Made by a program: the position numbers and the translations under genes. Positions 7,982-16,466 of a stretch of 64,000 nt of DNA are shown one piece after another (position 1 is the first letter of the stretch; every line of letters starts with the position of its first letter). Origin of the DNA: VFKU01 sp964620045 (GTDB lineage: Bacteria > Hydrogenedentota > Hydrogenedentia > Hydrogenedentales > GCA-2746185); contig CAZUJL010000005.1 of assembly GCA_964620045.1 (NCBI GenBank), positions 106,804 to 170,803 of the forward strand, given 5' to 3'. The notes beneath the pieces were generated by a model that made no database searches, was not told the origin of the DNA, and saw only the letters and a list, made by a program, of their open reading frames with translations.

Positions 7982-10351
7982 ATGCCACGAAATTCTGACA
8001 ATCCATCGTCCAACGGCCACCGGCTGCCCTTGCTGCCGATGAAAGACGTCGTCATTTTTCCGGGCATGGTCGTGCCGTTGATGGTGGGCCGTGCGCGCAG
8101 TCTCGTGGCGGTCGAAGAATGCGTCGCGACCGAGCGGCCGCTGTTCCTGTGCACGCAGCGCGATGCCTCGGCCGACGAGCCCACGCGCGAGCAGTTGTAC
8201 GACGTCGGCGTGGTGGCGGACGTGCTGCAGACCCTGCGCGGTCCCGACGGCGCGCTGAAGCTCGTGGTCGAAGCGCGGGACCGCGCGCGCTTGCGCCGGA
8301 TTATCCCCGGTGCTGACTTCGACGAAGTGCAGGTCGCGCCGATCGACATGGGCCCGGAGACGGCCAGCACGGGCGAGCTGACGGCCTTGGCTCGCACGGC
8401 CTACGGCCACTTTGAAACCTATGTGCGTCTCAGCCAGCGCGTGTCGCCGGAAGTGCTGGCGCCGCTGCATAACTTTGACGACCCCGCAATTTTCGCGGAC
8501 GCCATCTGCGCGCACCTCGCGCTGAAGCCGGACGAACGCCAGCAATTGCTCGAACAACCCACCGTGCAGGCGCGGCTGGAGCGGGTGTGTGAGCTTCTGA
8601 TCCGCGAAAACGATTTGCTGCAGCTTGAGCAGCGCACGAACGAACGATTCCGCCAGCAGAGCGAGCAGGGCCAGCGCGAACGGTATTTGCAGGAACAACT
8701 CCGCGTCATTCAGCAGGAGCTCGGATCGAAGGAAGGCTCCGACGAAATCAACGAGCTGCGATCGCGCGTCGAGGCCGCCGGCATGCCCAAGGAAGTGCGC
8801 GAGCGCGCGTTGCGCGAAATCACGCGCTACGAACGCATGCCGCCGCTCAGCCCCGAGAGCGCGATGACGCAAGCCTATATCGAATGGCTCGTTGATGTGC
8901 CCTGGAGCGTGCGCACGAAGGACAAGCTCGACCTCGACCGCGCGCAGAAGGTGCTCGACGAAGACCACTACGGCCTCGCGAAGATCAAGGACCGCATTCT
9001 TGAGTTCCTCGCCGTGCGCAAGCTGAGCCAGTCCACGCGCGGCCCCGTGCTGTGCTTCGTCGGCCCGCCGGGCGTGGGGAAGACCTCGCTGGGCAAATCC
9101 ATCGCGCGCGCGATGGACCGAAAATTCGTGCGCGTGTCGCTGGGCGGCATTCGCGACGAGGCCGAAATCCGAGGCCACCGGCGCACGTACATCGGCGCGC
9201 TGCCCGGACGCATCATCCAGTCCATGAAACGCGCGGCGGTGGTGAATCCCGTGTTCATGCTCGACGAAATCGACAAGATGAACGCGGATTTTCGCGGCGA
9301 TCCGGCCTCGGCGCTGCTCGAAGTGTTGGACCCGGAGCAAAACCGCGCCTTCAGCGATCACTATCTTGAAGTCGACTACAACCTGCACGAAGTCTTCTTC
9401 ATTACGACCGCGAACAATGAATTCGACATCCCTGAGCCGCTGCTTGACCGCATGGAAGTCGTCCGCCTGCCGGGTTATACGCCGTTTGAGAAAAAGAGCA
9501 TCGCGGAACTCTTTCTGATTCCGCGTCAGGTGAAGGAATCGGGTCTCAGCGAAGCGCAGATTAGATTCACGCCGGAGGCGATCGACACCCTCGTCTCGCG
9601 GTATACCCGCGAAGCCGGCGTGCGTGAGTTGGACCGCCAAATCGCAAACGTCTGCCGCAAAATCGCGCGCGAGGTGGTGTCGCGCAAAAAAGGCAAAGCG
9701 AAAGAACGCGCGCCGTTGTCGCGCGAGGACATCTTCAAGCTGCTCGGCCCGGCCACGCAGTTGGAAATCGACCCGCTGGAGCGCACGGAGGCCGGTGTGG
9801 GCATCGGGCTGGCGTGGACGCCCGACGGCGGCGACACGCTGACAATTGAGACCACGCTGACCCGCGGCAAGGGCGAGCTCAAGCTCACCGGGCAGCTTGG
9901 TAGCGTCATGCAGGAGTCGGGACACGCCGCGTTCACCTTCCTGCGCGCGAACGGCGCGCGGTTTGGCGTGCGCGGCGAGTTCTGGAAGACCCACGACGTG
10001 CATGTCCACGTGCCGGAAGGTGCCATCCCCAAGGACGGCCCGAGCGCCGGCTCGGCGATCACCGTCTCTATACTGTCCGCCTTGTTGCAGCGCCCCGCCA
10101 AGCCCGGTCTCGCGATGACGGGCGAAATCACGCTGCGCGGACGCGTGTTGCCGGTGGGCGGTGTGAAGGAGAAGGTGCTCGCCGCGCATCGTGCCAAGCT
10201 CAAGCGCGTGCTGTTGCCGCAGGCGAACGAGAAAGACCTCGTGGACATTCCGGCCGAAGTGAAGAAGGATGTCGAGATCGTATTGGTATCGACGCTCGAC
10301 GACGTGCTCAAGCAGGCCTTGGGCGTGAGCGGCCGGCCGAAGCGGACCTAG
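7982..10351 (+). CDS. lon: ATP-dependent Lon protease
   Basis: Homo-oligomeric AAA+ serine protease for misfolded and regulatory proteins. The order is typical of LonA: an N-terminal substrate-binding domain (LPLLPMKDVVIFPGM), a long coiled region, an AAA+ module with Walker A GPPGVGKT, and a C-terminal protease domain with the Ser-Lys dyad Ser688 (PKDGPSAGSA) and Lys729 (GGVKEK). The 789-residue length is standard. It lies 157 nt after clpX beyond a terminator, so it has its own promoter, which I could not define. engB starts 5 nt after its stop codon, so the two are probably co-transcribed. Confidence 0.98.
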   Translation: MPRNSDNPSSNGHRLPLLPMKDVVIFPGMVVPLMVGRARSLVAVEECVATERPLFLCTQRDASADEPTREQLYDVGVVADVLQTLRGPDGALKLVVEARDRARLRRIIPGADFDEVQVAPIDMGPETASTGELTALARTAYGHFETYVRLSQRVSPEVLAPLHNFDDPAIFADAICAHLALKPDERQQLLEQPTVQARLERVCELLIRENDLLQLEQRTNERFRQQSEQGQRERYLQEQLRVIQQELGSKEGSDEINELRSRVEAAGMPKEVRERALREITRYERMPPLSPESAMTQAYIEWLVDVPWSVRTKDKLDLDRAQKVLDEDHYGLAKIKDRILEFLAVRKLSQSTRGPVLCFVGPPGVGKTSLGKSIARAMDRKFVRVSLGGIRDEAEIRGHRRTYIGALPGRIIQSMKRAAVVNPVFMLDEIDKMNADFRGDPASALLEVLDPEQNRAFSDHYLEVDYNLHEVFFITTANNEFDIPEPLLDRMEVVRLPGYTPFEKKSIAELFLIPRQVKESGLSEAQIRFTPEAIDTLVSRYTREAGVRELDRQIANVCRKIAREVVSRKKGKAKERAPLSREDIFKLLGPATQLEIDPLERTEAGVGIGLAWTPDGGDTLTIETTLTRGKGELKLTGQLGSVMQESGHAAFTFLRANGARFGVRGEFWKTHDVHVHVPEGAIPKDGPSAGSAITVSILSALLQRPAKPGLAMTGEITLRGRVLPVGGVKEKVLAAHRAKLKRVLLPQANEKDLVDIPAEVKKDVEIVLVSTLDDVLKQALGVSGRPKRT

Positions 10352-10356
10352 CGCGC

Positions 10357-10950
10357 ATGAAGATCACGCAAGCGGAGTTCGTGAAGAGCGCATTGCACGC
10401 ATCAGACTTGCCGCGCGATGGACGACCCGAGATCGCCTTCGTGGGCCGATCGAACGTGGGGAAGTCGAGCCTGTTGAATGCGCTCCTTGGGCGTCGCGGC
10501 CTCGCCAAGACCAGTTCGACTCCCGGCAAAACACAGACGCTGAATTTCTTCTCGGTGAACAGCCGCTACTACTTCGTCGATTTGCCGGGTTACGGGTTCG
10601 CCAAGGTGCCGACGAAGATTAAGAACGAATGGGGCAAAGCGCTGACGGATTATCTGGCGATGCGCCACGAACTGCGCCTCGTCGTTGTGCTGGTTGACGG
10701 CCGACATCCGCCCACGAGGCTTGACGAGGAAATGCTGGAGTTGCTGGAAGAAGCCGAGCGTCCGGTGCTCATTGTGGCCACCAAAGTGGACAAGCTGAAG
10801 CAGGCCGAGCGGTCGCGGGTGCCCAAAGTCGTGCGCGAGAAACTCGATCTCGACGAGGAAGTCGAAATTGTGCCGGTTTCGGCGGAAACCAAAGCAGGGA
10901 TGAAGGATCTGTGGGAAATCCTTGACCATATTTTGGAGCCTTCCGCTTAG
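10357..10950 (+). CDS. engB: Ribosome biogenesis GTPase EngB/YsxC
   Basis: Small essential-type GTPase of the TRAFAC class needed for assembly of the large ribosomal subunit. G1 is GRSNVGKS (residues 30-37), G3 is DLPGYGFAKV, and G4 is TKVDK. The length of 197 residues is normal. It directly follows lon, an arrangement also known in Bacillus (lonA-ysxC). Confidence 0.97.
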   Translation: MKITQAEFVKSALHASDLPRDGRPEIAFVGRSNVGKSSLLNALLGRRGLAKTSSTPGKTQTLNFFSVNSRYYFVDLPGYGFAKVPTKIKNEWGKALTDYLAMRHELRLVVVLVDGRHPPTRLDEEMLELLEEAERPVLIVATKVDKLKQAERSRVPKVVREKLDLDEEVEIVPVSAETKAGMKDLWEILDHILEPSA

Positions 10951-11085
10951 GTTTTCGCGGGATTGAATACGATTCGGCTCTTCGGGGTTTAATAGTGTAA
11001 AGCTCGCCGGTTGACACCGGCCGGGCCGTTCCATCAGGGTGATGGGCAGCAATTGGGGCCAAACGGCAACTTGAGGAGAGTGAAC

Positions 11086-11652
11086 GTGTCCAAGGCGACG
11101 GTGTGGTGCGCGATGGCAGTGGTGCTGGCTACGGTAGTGTGCGGGCCGGCGTTCGGAGGCGCGATGGTTCTCGATCACAAGGTGAAGGACATTGACGGCA
11201 AGGAAGTGGATCTTTCGCAGTACAAGGGAAAGGTCGTCATGATCGTGAACGTGGCCTCCAAGTGCGGCCTTACGCCGCAATACGAGCAGCTTGAAGCGAT
11301 GTACTCCAAATACAAGGATCAGGGTTTCACGATCCTCGGTTTCCCGGCCAATGACTTCATGAAGCAGGAACCGGGCACGGAAGCGGAGATCAAGGAATTC
11401 TGTTCCTCGACCTACAAGGTCGACTTCCCGATGTTCTCGAAGATCACAGTGAAGGGCGACCAGGCGCCGGATCTGTACAAGGAACTGATCTCCAAAGACA
11501 CCAACGGCGACATGGGTGGCGACATCGCGTGGAACTTCACCAAGTTCCTGGTTAACAAGGACGGCGAAGTCGTAGCGCGCTTCGAGCCGAAGACCAAGCC
11601 GGATGCTCCGGAAGTGGTCGCGAAGCTCGAAGAAGAATTGAAGAAGCAGTAA
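11086..11652 (+). CDS. Glutathione peroxidase family protein, exported
   Basis: Thiol peroxidase of the GPx fold, 188 residues. The peroxidatic residue is cysteine (Cys60 in VNVASKCGLT), not selenocysteine; the tryptophan motif WNFTKFLV is intact. An N-terminal signal peptide (about 25 residues ending near AFGGAM) points to the periplasm. I chose GTG at 11086 because the ribosome binding site AGGAG lies 7 nt upstream and because this start gives a clean signal peptide; the frame is open further upstream to 11011. Such Cys-GPx proteins often use thioredoxin rather than glutathione. A strong terminator follows. Confidence 0.9.
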   Translation: MSKATVWCAMAVVLATVVCGPAFGGAMVLDHKVKDIDGKEVDLSQYKGKVVMIVNVASKCGLTPQYEQLEAMYSKYKDQGFTILGFPANDFMKQEPGTEAEIKEFCSSTYKVDFPMFSKITVKGDQAPDLYKELISKDTNGDMGGDIAWNFTKFLVNKDGEVVARFEPKTKPDAPEVVAKLEEELKKQ

Positions 11653-11665
11653 TCCTCCGCATAAA

Positions 11666-11700
11666 TCAAAGGGCCGGTCTTCGGACCGGCCCTTTTGCTT
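11666..11700 (+). terminator. Rho-independent terminator after the glutathione peroxidase gene
   Basis: A 12-bp stem AAAGGGCCGGTC with its complement, a stable TTCG tetraloop and a T-rich tail (TTTTGCTTTT). Confidence 0.92.
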
Positions 11701-11702
11701 TT

Positions 11703-11949
11703 AGGGGACTGACTGCGAATTCCAACGGTTGAGACAGTTCCTATTATTCGCGGTATCCTCTATATCGGGAATCAACGTCTGGCAATGAGTGTGGAATTCG
11801 TAGTCTGTCCCCGGTTTTGATTCTCAGCGCGAAGGCCGGGGACAGACTACGAACGCTGTTCGGTTTTGTGCGCCATTGAACCGTCGCACACCATGACTAT
11901 CGCGAACGGACGTTTCCGGCGTCGAGGCCGCGTTCGCAGTCAGTCCCCT
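11703..11949. repeat. REP-like nested palindromic element, copy 1
   Basis: Outer arms AGGGGACTGACTGCGAA (11703-11719) and its exact complement (11933-11949) enclose an inner palindrome with 18-nt arms, TTCGTAGTCTGTCCCCGG (11797-11814) and its complement (11836-11853). Outer and inner arms are related sequences. A second copy lies at 29603-29844. No coding capacity is apparent. Sequences of this GGGGACAGAC type are commonly associated with REP-type (Y1) transposases, none of which is in the window. The element sits between two convergent genes. Confidence 0.85.
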
Positions 11950-12467
11950 TATTTAGCTTCGACCTTCTGCATTTTCTCCGCCGGGACGCGGTACCAGATG
12001 GTCGTGCGGCCGAGGGTGGGGATGCCGATGTAGCCGCGGACGTGGAGCGATTTGCCGTCGATGCCTTTCGGGTCTTCCTGGAAACGAATGACGCATTTGT
12101 AGGTACGGCCGTTGTTCGGGTCGTAGATTGTGCCGCTGTCCCAGGCCTTGTCGGCGGCGTTGTACCCAAAGTCTTTCAAGACTTGCAGGCCGAGGATCGG
12201 CTCTTTCTGGTGCGCCTTCTCGGGATGGTTCTTGTTGCGCTTGGGTTTGCCGGCGTCGCCGTCGGGTTCCTCGGCGGGATAGTTCGGTTCCGAGAGCCAG
12301 ATGATCGTGCCGTAGTACCTACCGGCCTTATTGACGACGACGACAATCGACTCGTTGTCCTCGGTGTACCACTGGCCGAGGATTTCGTCCGCGGGCGGCG
12401 CATCCGCCGCGAACCCGAGTCCCATCACCACCACGCCGATTGCCGCCATTGCCAACGCACGCTTCAT
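11949..12467 (-). CDS. DUF2147 family exported protein
   Basis: Protein of 172 residues with a signal peptide (ending near GFAADA). It matches the DUF2147 pattern: GQWYTEDNESIVVVVNKAG, then YYGTIIWLSEPN, then GLQVLKDFG, then a W-x-x-G-T-I-Y-D-P-x-x-G-R-T-Y core. These are small periplasmic beta-barrel proteins of unknown function. Its stop codon abuts the right arm of the palindromic element. It is divergent from kup. Confidence 0.85.
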   Translation of the reverse strand: MKRALAMAAIGVVVMGLGFAADAPPADEILGQWYTEDNESIVVVVNKAGRYYGTIIWLSEPNYPAEEPDGDAGKPKRNKNHPEKAHQKEPILGLQVLKDFGYNAADKAWDSGTIYDPNNGRTYKCVIRFQEDPKGIDGKSLHVRGYIGIPTLGRTTIWYRVPAEKMQKVEAK

Positions 12468-12718
12468 AGACGATCTCCCCAGTAGACCCGGCGCCGGGGC
12501 CGGGAGGTCTTTATATACATGGTCGCCTGTTGCAGCGCAATGCCTCTACTCCGCAATTGCGAAACAAGGACTATGTTCCATTATGTGGCAATTTGAAGCC
12601 GGAATGGCAGTCGGCTACGATCTCGCCTCATCTGGGTAGTGGGTTCCCTACCTCCTCGGGGCAACTTAGCGACATCGCATCGAAACCAGACCGACCCTCG
12701 ACAGCCCTCAGGACCTCC

Positions 12719-14611
12719 ATGACCGATATATCTCAAGAGCACGGACACAAAGGTTCTCTGCGAGTCCTGATGCTTGGCGCATTAGGCGTGGTTTACGGGG
12801 ATATCGGGACCAGTCCTTTGTACGCCGTCGGAGCGTGTTTCGTCGGCAGCATCGCGCCCACCCTCGAACATGTGCTGGGCGTGCTCTCGCTGATCACGTG
12901 GGCGCTGATCGTGGTCGTCTCGATCAAGTACATGGTCTTCGTCATGCGCGCGCACAACAAGGGCGAGGGCGGCATTCTCTCGCTGATGGCGCTGGTGCTC
13001 TCGGGGATGCACGAGCGCAAGGGCCCGATGTATGTCGCCGTGATTGTGCTGGGATTGTTTGGCGGTGCGTTGTTGTACGCCGACGGCACGATCACGCCGG
13101 CGATTTCCGTGTTGGGTGCGATCGAGGGTATTGCGGTACTGCAACCCGACCTGAAACGCTACGTGGTGTGGATCACCGTCGCGATATTGCTCGGCCTGTT
13201 TCTGGTGCAACGCCAGGGAACCGCAAAACTCGGCGGCCTGTTTGGGCCGATCATCATCATCTGGTTTTTGACCATCGCTGGCCTCGGCGTGGCCGCGATT
13301 GTGCGCGAGCCGGCCGTGTTGAAAGCGGTGAATCCGTTGTACGGGATGGAATTCCTGTGGGAGCAGGGCTGGGTCGGATTTGCCATTCTCGGCGCCGTGT
13401 TCTTCGTGGTGACGGGCGGCGAAGCGTTGTACGCCGACATGGGCCACTTTGGAGAGCGGCCGATCCGGCTGGACTGGTTCCTGTTTGTGCTGCCGTGCCT
13501 GCTGCTGAATTATTTTGGCCAGGGCGCGAATATCGTAACCGATCCCGCTGCGCTCGAAAACCCATTCTATGCGCTGGCGCCGCGCTGGGCGCTGATTCCG
13601 CTCATCATCCTCGCCACCATGGCCGCAATCATCGCGTCGCAGGCGGTGATATCCGGCGCATACTCGATGACGCGCCAGGCCGTCTTACTCGGCTACCTGC
13701 CGCGCATTCGCGTGATTCATACCTCCTCGCGCCTGATCGGCCAAATCTATGTTCCGAGCGCGAACTGGGCGCTCATGCTCGGCACGATCGCGGTCGTGCT
13801 TGGTTTCCAAACGGCGGACAGCGTGGGCGCGGCGTATGGCGTGGCCATCACCACCACGATGCTGTTCACGACGTTTCTGATGGTGATCGTCGAGCGCACC
13901 ATCTGGAAATGGCCGCTGCAGTGGATCGTTCCGCTGACGGGAATTTTCCTGATTTTCGACATCGGCTTTTTTAGCGCCGCGCTCGTCAAAATCCCGCACG
14001 GCGGCTGGTTTCCCTTATTAACCTCCTTCGTCGTGTTTATTGTCATGTACACATGGCGACAGGGCCGCGCTATTCTGGCGACGCGCCTGGGCGAAGACCT
14101 GATGTCGCTGGAAACGTTTGTGGAGAACATTACGCACGGCGAACATCAGCCCGCGCGCGTTCCGGGCGCGGCGGTGTTCATGACGGCGAACCCGCACGGA
14201 ACGCCGCGCGCGTTGGGGCACAACATTCGCCACAATAAGGTGATTCACGATCGCGTGGTCGCGCTGACGATTGCGATCGCCGAAGAGCCCTACATCGCGC
14301 GCGATAAACGAGTAACCGTCAAAGACATCGGGCGCGGCTTTTATCGAGTATCGGCCACCTACGGGTTCATGGAGTCGCCGTCGATTCCGGAAATCCTGGA
14401 ACTGGCAGGGGAGAAGGGCCTGAACATTCCGATGTTCGGCACGGCGTTCTTCCTCGGCCGCGAAAACATCCGCGTGACCCGCCGCAAGGATATGGCGCGG
14501 TGGCGCCAACGCCTATTTTCGTTCCTCGCGCGCAACGCGCAGAGCGCGACGGACTTCTACGAAATCCCCGCGAACCAGGTGATCGAGCTGGGTCTGCAGG
14601 TTGAGCTGTAA
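12719..14611 (+). CDS. kup: Kup-type potassium transporter
   Basis: Inner-membrane K+ uptake protein of the KUP/HAK/KT family, about 12 membrane helices, 630 residues from the ATG at 12719. The family signature GALGVVYGDIGTSPLYA lies at the N-terminus and HNKGEGGILSLMAL follows in the first cytoplasmic loop. The C-terminal cytoplasmic domain ends in a GLQVEL-type tail. The reading frame extends upstream to 12530, but those residues are low-complexity and do not match the family, so the later ATG is preferred. There are no operon partners. Confidence 0.95.
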   Translation: MTDISQEHGHKGSLRVLMLGALGVVYGDIGTSPLYAVGACFVGSIAPTLEHVLGVLSLITWALIVVVSIKYMVFVMRAHNKGEGGILSLMALVLSGMHERKGPMYVAVIVLGLFGGALLYADGTITPAISVLGAIEGIAVLQPDLKRYVVWITVAILLGLFLVQRQGTAKLGGLFGPIIIIWFLTIAGLGVAAIVREPAVLKAVNPLYGMEFLWEQGWVGFAILGAVFFVVTGGEALYADMGHFGERPIRLDWFLFVLPCLLLNYFGQGANIVTDPAALENPFYALAPRWALIPLIILATMAAIIASQAVISGAYSMTRQAVLLGYLPRIRVIHTSSRLIGQIYVPSANWALMLGTIAVVLGFQTADSVGAAYGVAITTTMLFTTFLMVIVERTIWKWPLQWIVPLTGIFLIFDIGFFSAALVKIPHGGWFPLLTSFVVFIVMYTWRQGRAILATRLGEDLMSLETFVENITHGEHQPARVPGAAVFMTANPHGTPRALGHNIRHNKVIHDRVVALTIAIAEEPYIARDKRVTVKDIGRGFYRVSATYGFMESPSIPEILELAGEKGLNIPMFGTAFFLGRENIRVTRRKDMARWRQRLFSFLARNAQSATDFYEIPANQVIELGLQVEL

Positions 14612-14756
14612 GCGCGCCTCAACCCCCGGCTACTTTCTTGCAAACCTTCGGCTTGGAAGTGCTCATTTTGCAGCCAATCCTAGCCTAAGCACTTGATATA
14701 CAATCCCTTGCGTAGGCCCGGTCCCCGTCAACCGACTGTGGCCGAGGGACGTTTTC

Positions 14757-15347
14757 TTGGGTGAACCGATGCAGCCGACCGATGCCTCCAGAAGCGATGC
14801 GTCGCTTGTGGAACAGGCGCGCGCGGGCGATGAGTCCGCGTATGCCGAGTTGGTCGGGCGGCACCAGCGGCGCGTGTACGCCGTGGCCTATCGGGTGACC
14901 GGGAGCCACGAGGACGCGCTGGACGTGGCGCAGGAGGTCTTCGTCAAGGCGCACGCCAAGCTGGGCAGTTGGACGCCGCGCGCGCCGTTTGGCGCGTGGC
15001 TGATCCGGCTGGCCGTGAACCGCGCGATCGACCACCGGCGGCAAAACCGGCGGCGCGACGCACGGCACAGTGAGCAGGTGGCGCTGAGTGAAGCGGCACC
15101 GCCGCGGAGCAACCTGGCGGAAGCCGGCGTGCGGCAAGGCGAGATCGAGGCGCGCGTGCGGAAGGCGATGGAGGTGTTGTCGCCGGCGCAGCGGACGGCG
15201 TTTGTATTGCGGCACTACGAAGAGATGTCGATGGCAGAGATTGCGCCGGTGCTGGGATGCAGTGTGGGGAGTGTGAAGGTGCATCTGTTTCGCGCGGTGC
15301 GACGGTTGCGCGCGGAATTGAAGGACCTTGAAGGCGAGGTGGGTTGA
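14757..15347 (+). CDS. ECF-type RNA polymerase sigma factor
   Basis: Sigma-70 family regulator with sigma2 (LVGRHQRRVYAVAYRVTGSHEDA...AQEVFVKAH) and sigma4 (LSPAQRTAFVLRHYEEMSMAEIAPVLGCSVGSVKVHLFRAVRRLR) and no sigma1 or sigma3, so it belongs to the extracytoplasmic-function group. The start is TTG at 14757 (GAGGG upstream) or ATG at 14769. Its stop overlaps the start of the next gene, a single-pass membrane protein, which is the usual sigma/anti-sigma arrangement. The pair lies directly upstream of the type II secretion operon and may control it. Confidence 0.92.
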   Translation: MGEPMQPTDASRSDASLVEQARAGDESAYAELVGRHQRRVYAVAYRVTGSHEDALDVAQEVFVKAHAKLGSWTPRAPFGAWLIRLAVNRAIDHRRQNRRRDARHSEQVALSEAAPPRSNLAEAGVRQGEIEARVRKAMEVLSPAQRTAFVLRHYEEMSMAEIAPVLGCSVGSVKVHLFRAVRRLRAELKDLEGEVG

Positions 15348-16393
15348 TGGGCACGAACAACAGTGAGCGCACGGAAGAACTGATCGCGCAATCGTTGCAC
15401 GACGATCTTTCGCCCGCGGAGCGCGTGGAGCTGGAGCGGCTGCTGCAATTGCAGCCGGACCTGCGCGCCGAGGCCGCGGGCATGAAACAGTTTATCGAGC
15501 GCATCACCGCTGACCCTGTGGTCTACACAGGCGACCTCAGGGCGGCGGTGATCGCTGAAATTTCTCGTGCCGGGTCCCGGCGCTTTGTGTTGGCGCCGCG
15601 CTGGCTGATGGCCGCGGCGGCGTTTGCGTTGGTGGGCGGCGGCGCGCTGTATTGGACGCTGGCACATCCGCGCGCGGCGGTGGCTCCGAATCTGCAGGTG
15701 GCCGAACATGTCGCGCCGAGCGCAGCGCCGGCCGAGGACACTGAGATCGCCGCGTTGATTGCGTCGCGCGATTATGTGCAGGCGTATGCGACGCTCGAAG
15801 CGCGCGTGAAGGATGCACCGCGTTCGATGGGGGCCGCGCGGAACGTGCAGGCGATGGCCGATCTCGCGTTTGCGAATCTGCAATGGTACGACGAGGCCTT
15901 CGCGGGATACGACCGGCTGCGCCGCGATTATGTGGACCAGTTCCAGGCCAACGAAGAGAATTTCGTCCGGCTGAATTTGTTGGACGAAGCGCGCGGGCCG
16001 GCGGGCGACTATGCCTCGCTGCGCGCGCTGGATGCCGCGCGGCGCGACAACGACACGGGCGCCTACGAGAACATCCTGGCGAAGTATCCGGCGACCTATG
16101 TGGCGTCCGAGGCCGCGCACGAGTATGCGATTGTCGTGGCGCGCGCCGAGGGGCTCGATGCGTCTGAATTTGCCAGTGCCCGCGCGCTGGAAATGGCGCA
16201 GGCGCACGTGAAGGATCCCGTGGCGAAAGTGCAGCTTCGCATCGAGGTCGCGCATGCGCTGCGCGCGAACCCGGCGCAGGCGGCCGCGGCGCGGCGTATC
16301 TACACCGAGATCGCCAACGGTCCCTACACCACGCTGGCGCAGCTTGCGCAGAAGTCGCTGGCGGCGATGGATGCGCGTGAGCCCGGTCTTTGA
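15347..16393 (+). CDS. Putative anti-sigma factor: single-pass membrane protein with a helical periplasmic domain
   Basis: The cytosolic N-terminus (TEELIAQSLHDDLSPAERVELERLL) looks like the start of a putative anti-sigma domain, but the zinc-binding His-x3-Cys-x2-Cys motif is absent. One membrane segment lies near residues 83-101 (WLMAAAAFALVGGGALYW). The remainder, about 240 residues, is alanine-rich and helical, resembling TPR-like repeats in the periplasm. Start ATG at 15347 overlaps the sigma-factor stop (TGATG). Function as anti-sigma factor is inferred from position and topology. gspE begins 73 nt downstream. Confidence 0.65.
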   Translation: MGTNNSERTEELIAQSLHDDLSPAERVELERLLQLQPDLRAEAAGMKQFIERITADPVVYTGDLRAAVIAEISRAGSRRFVLAPRWLMAAAAFALVGGGALYWTLAHPRAAVAPNLQVAEHVAPSAAPAEDTEIAALIASRDYVQAYATLEARVKDAPRSMGAARNVQAMADLAFANLQWYDEAFAGYDRLRRDYVDQFQANEENFVRLNLLDEARGPAGDYASLRALDAARRDNDTGAYENILAKYPATYVASEAAHEYAIVVARAEGLDASEFASARALEMAQAHVKDPVAKVQLRIEVAHALRANPAQAAAARRIYTEIANGPYTTLAQLAQKSLAAMDAREPGL

Positions 16394-16466
16394 GCGGTTC
16401 TTTGAGCGCCCTCCGCGCCCGTTGATACCATGATCCTGCAGCGCAGCCCGCGCACGAGGTGAATCC

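Noticed and set aside
7934..10189. Long antisense open frame (751 codons) opposite lon
   Set aside because: It mirrors the lon gene, is rich in Arg, His and Ala as expected for antisense frames in GC-rich DNA, and matches no family. The same reasoning removes the long antisense frames opposite tig, mutL (34244-36469), gspL, gspD (25683-27254) and ygiQ.
12530..12718. N-terminal extension of Kup by 63 residues
   Set aside because: The residues are unlike any Kup N-terminus, and the ATG at 12719 gives the standard protein.
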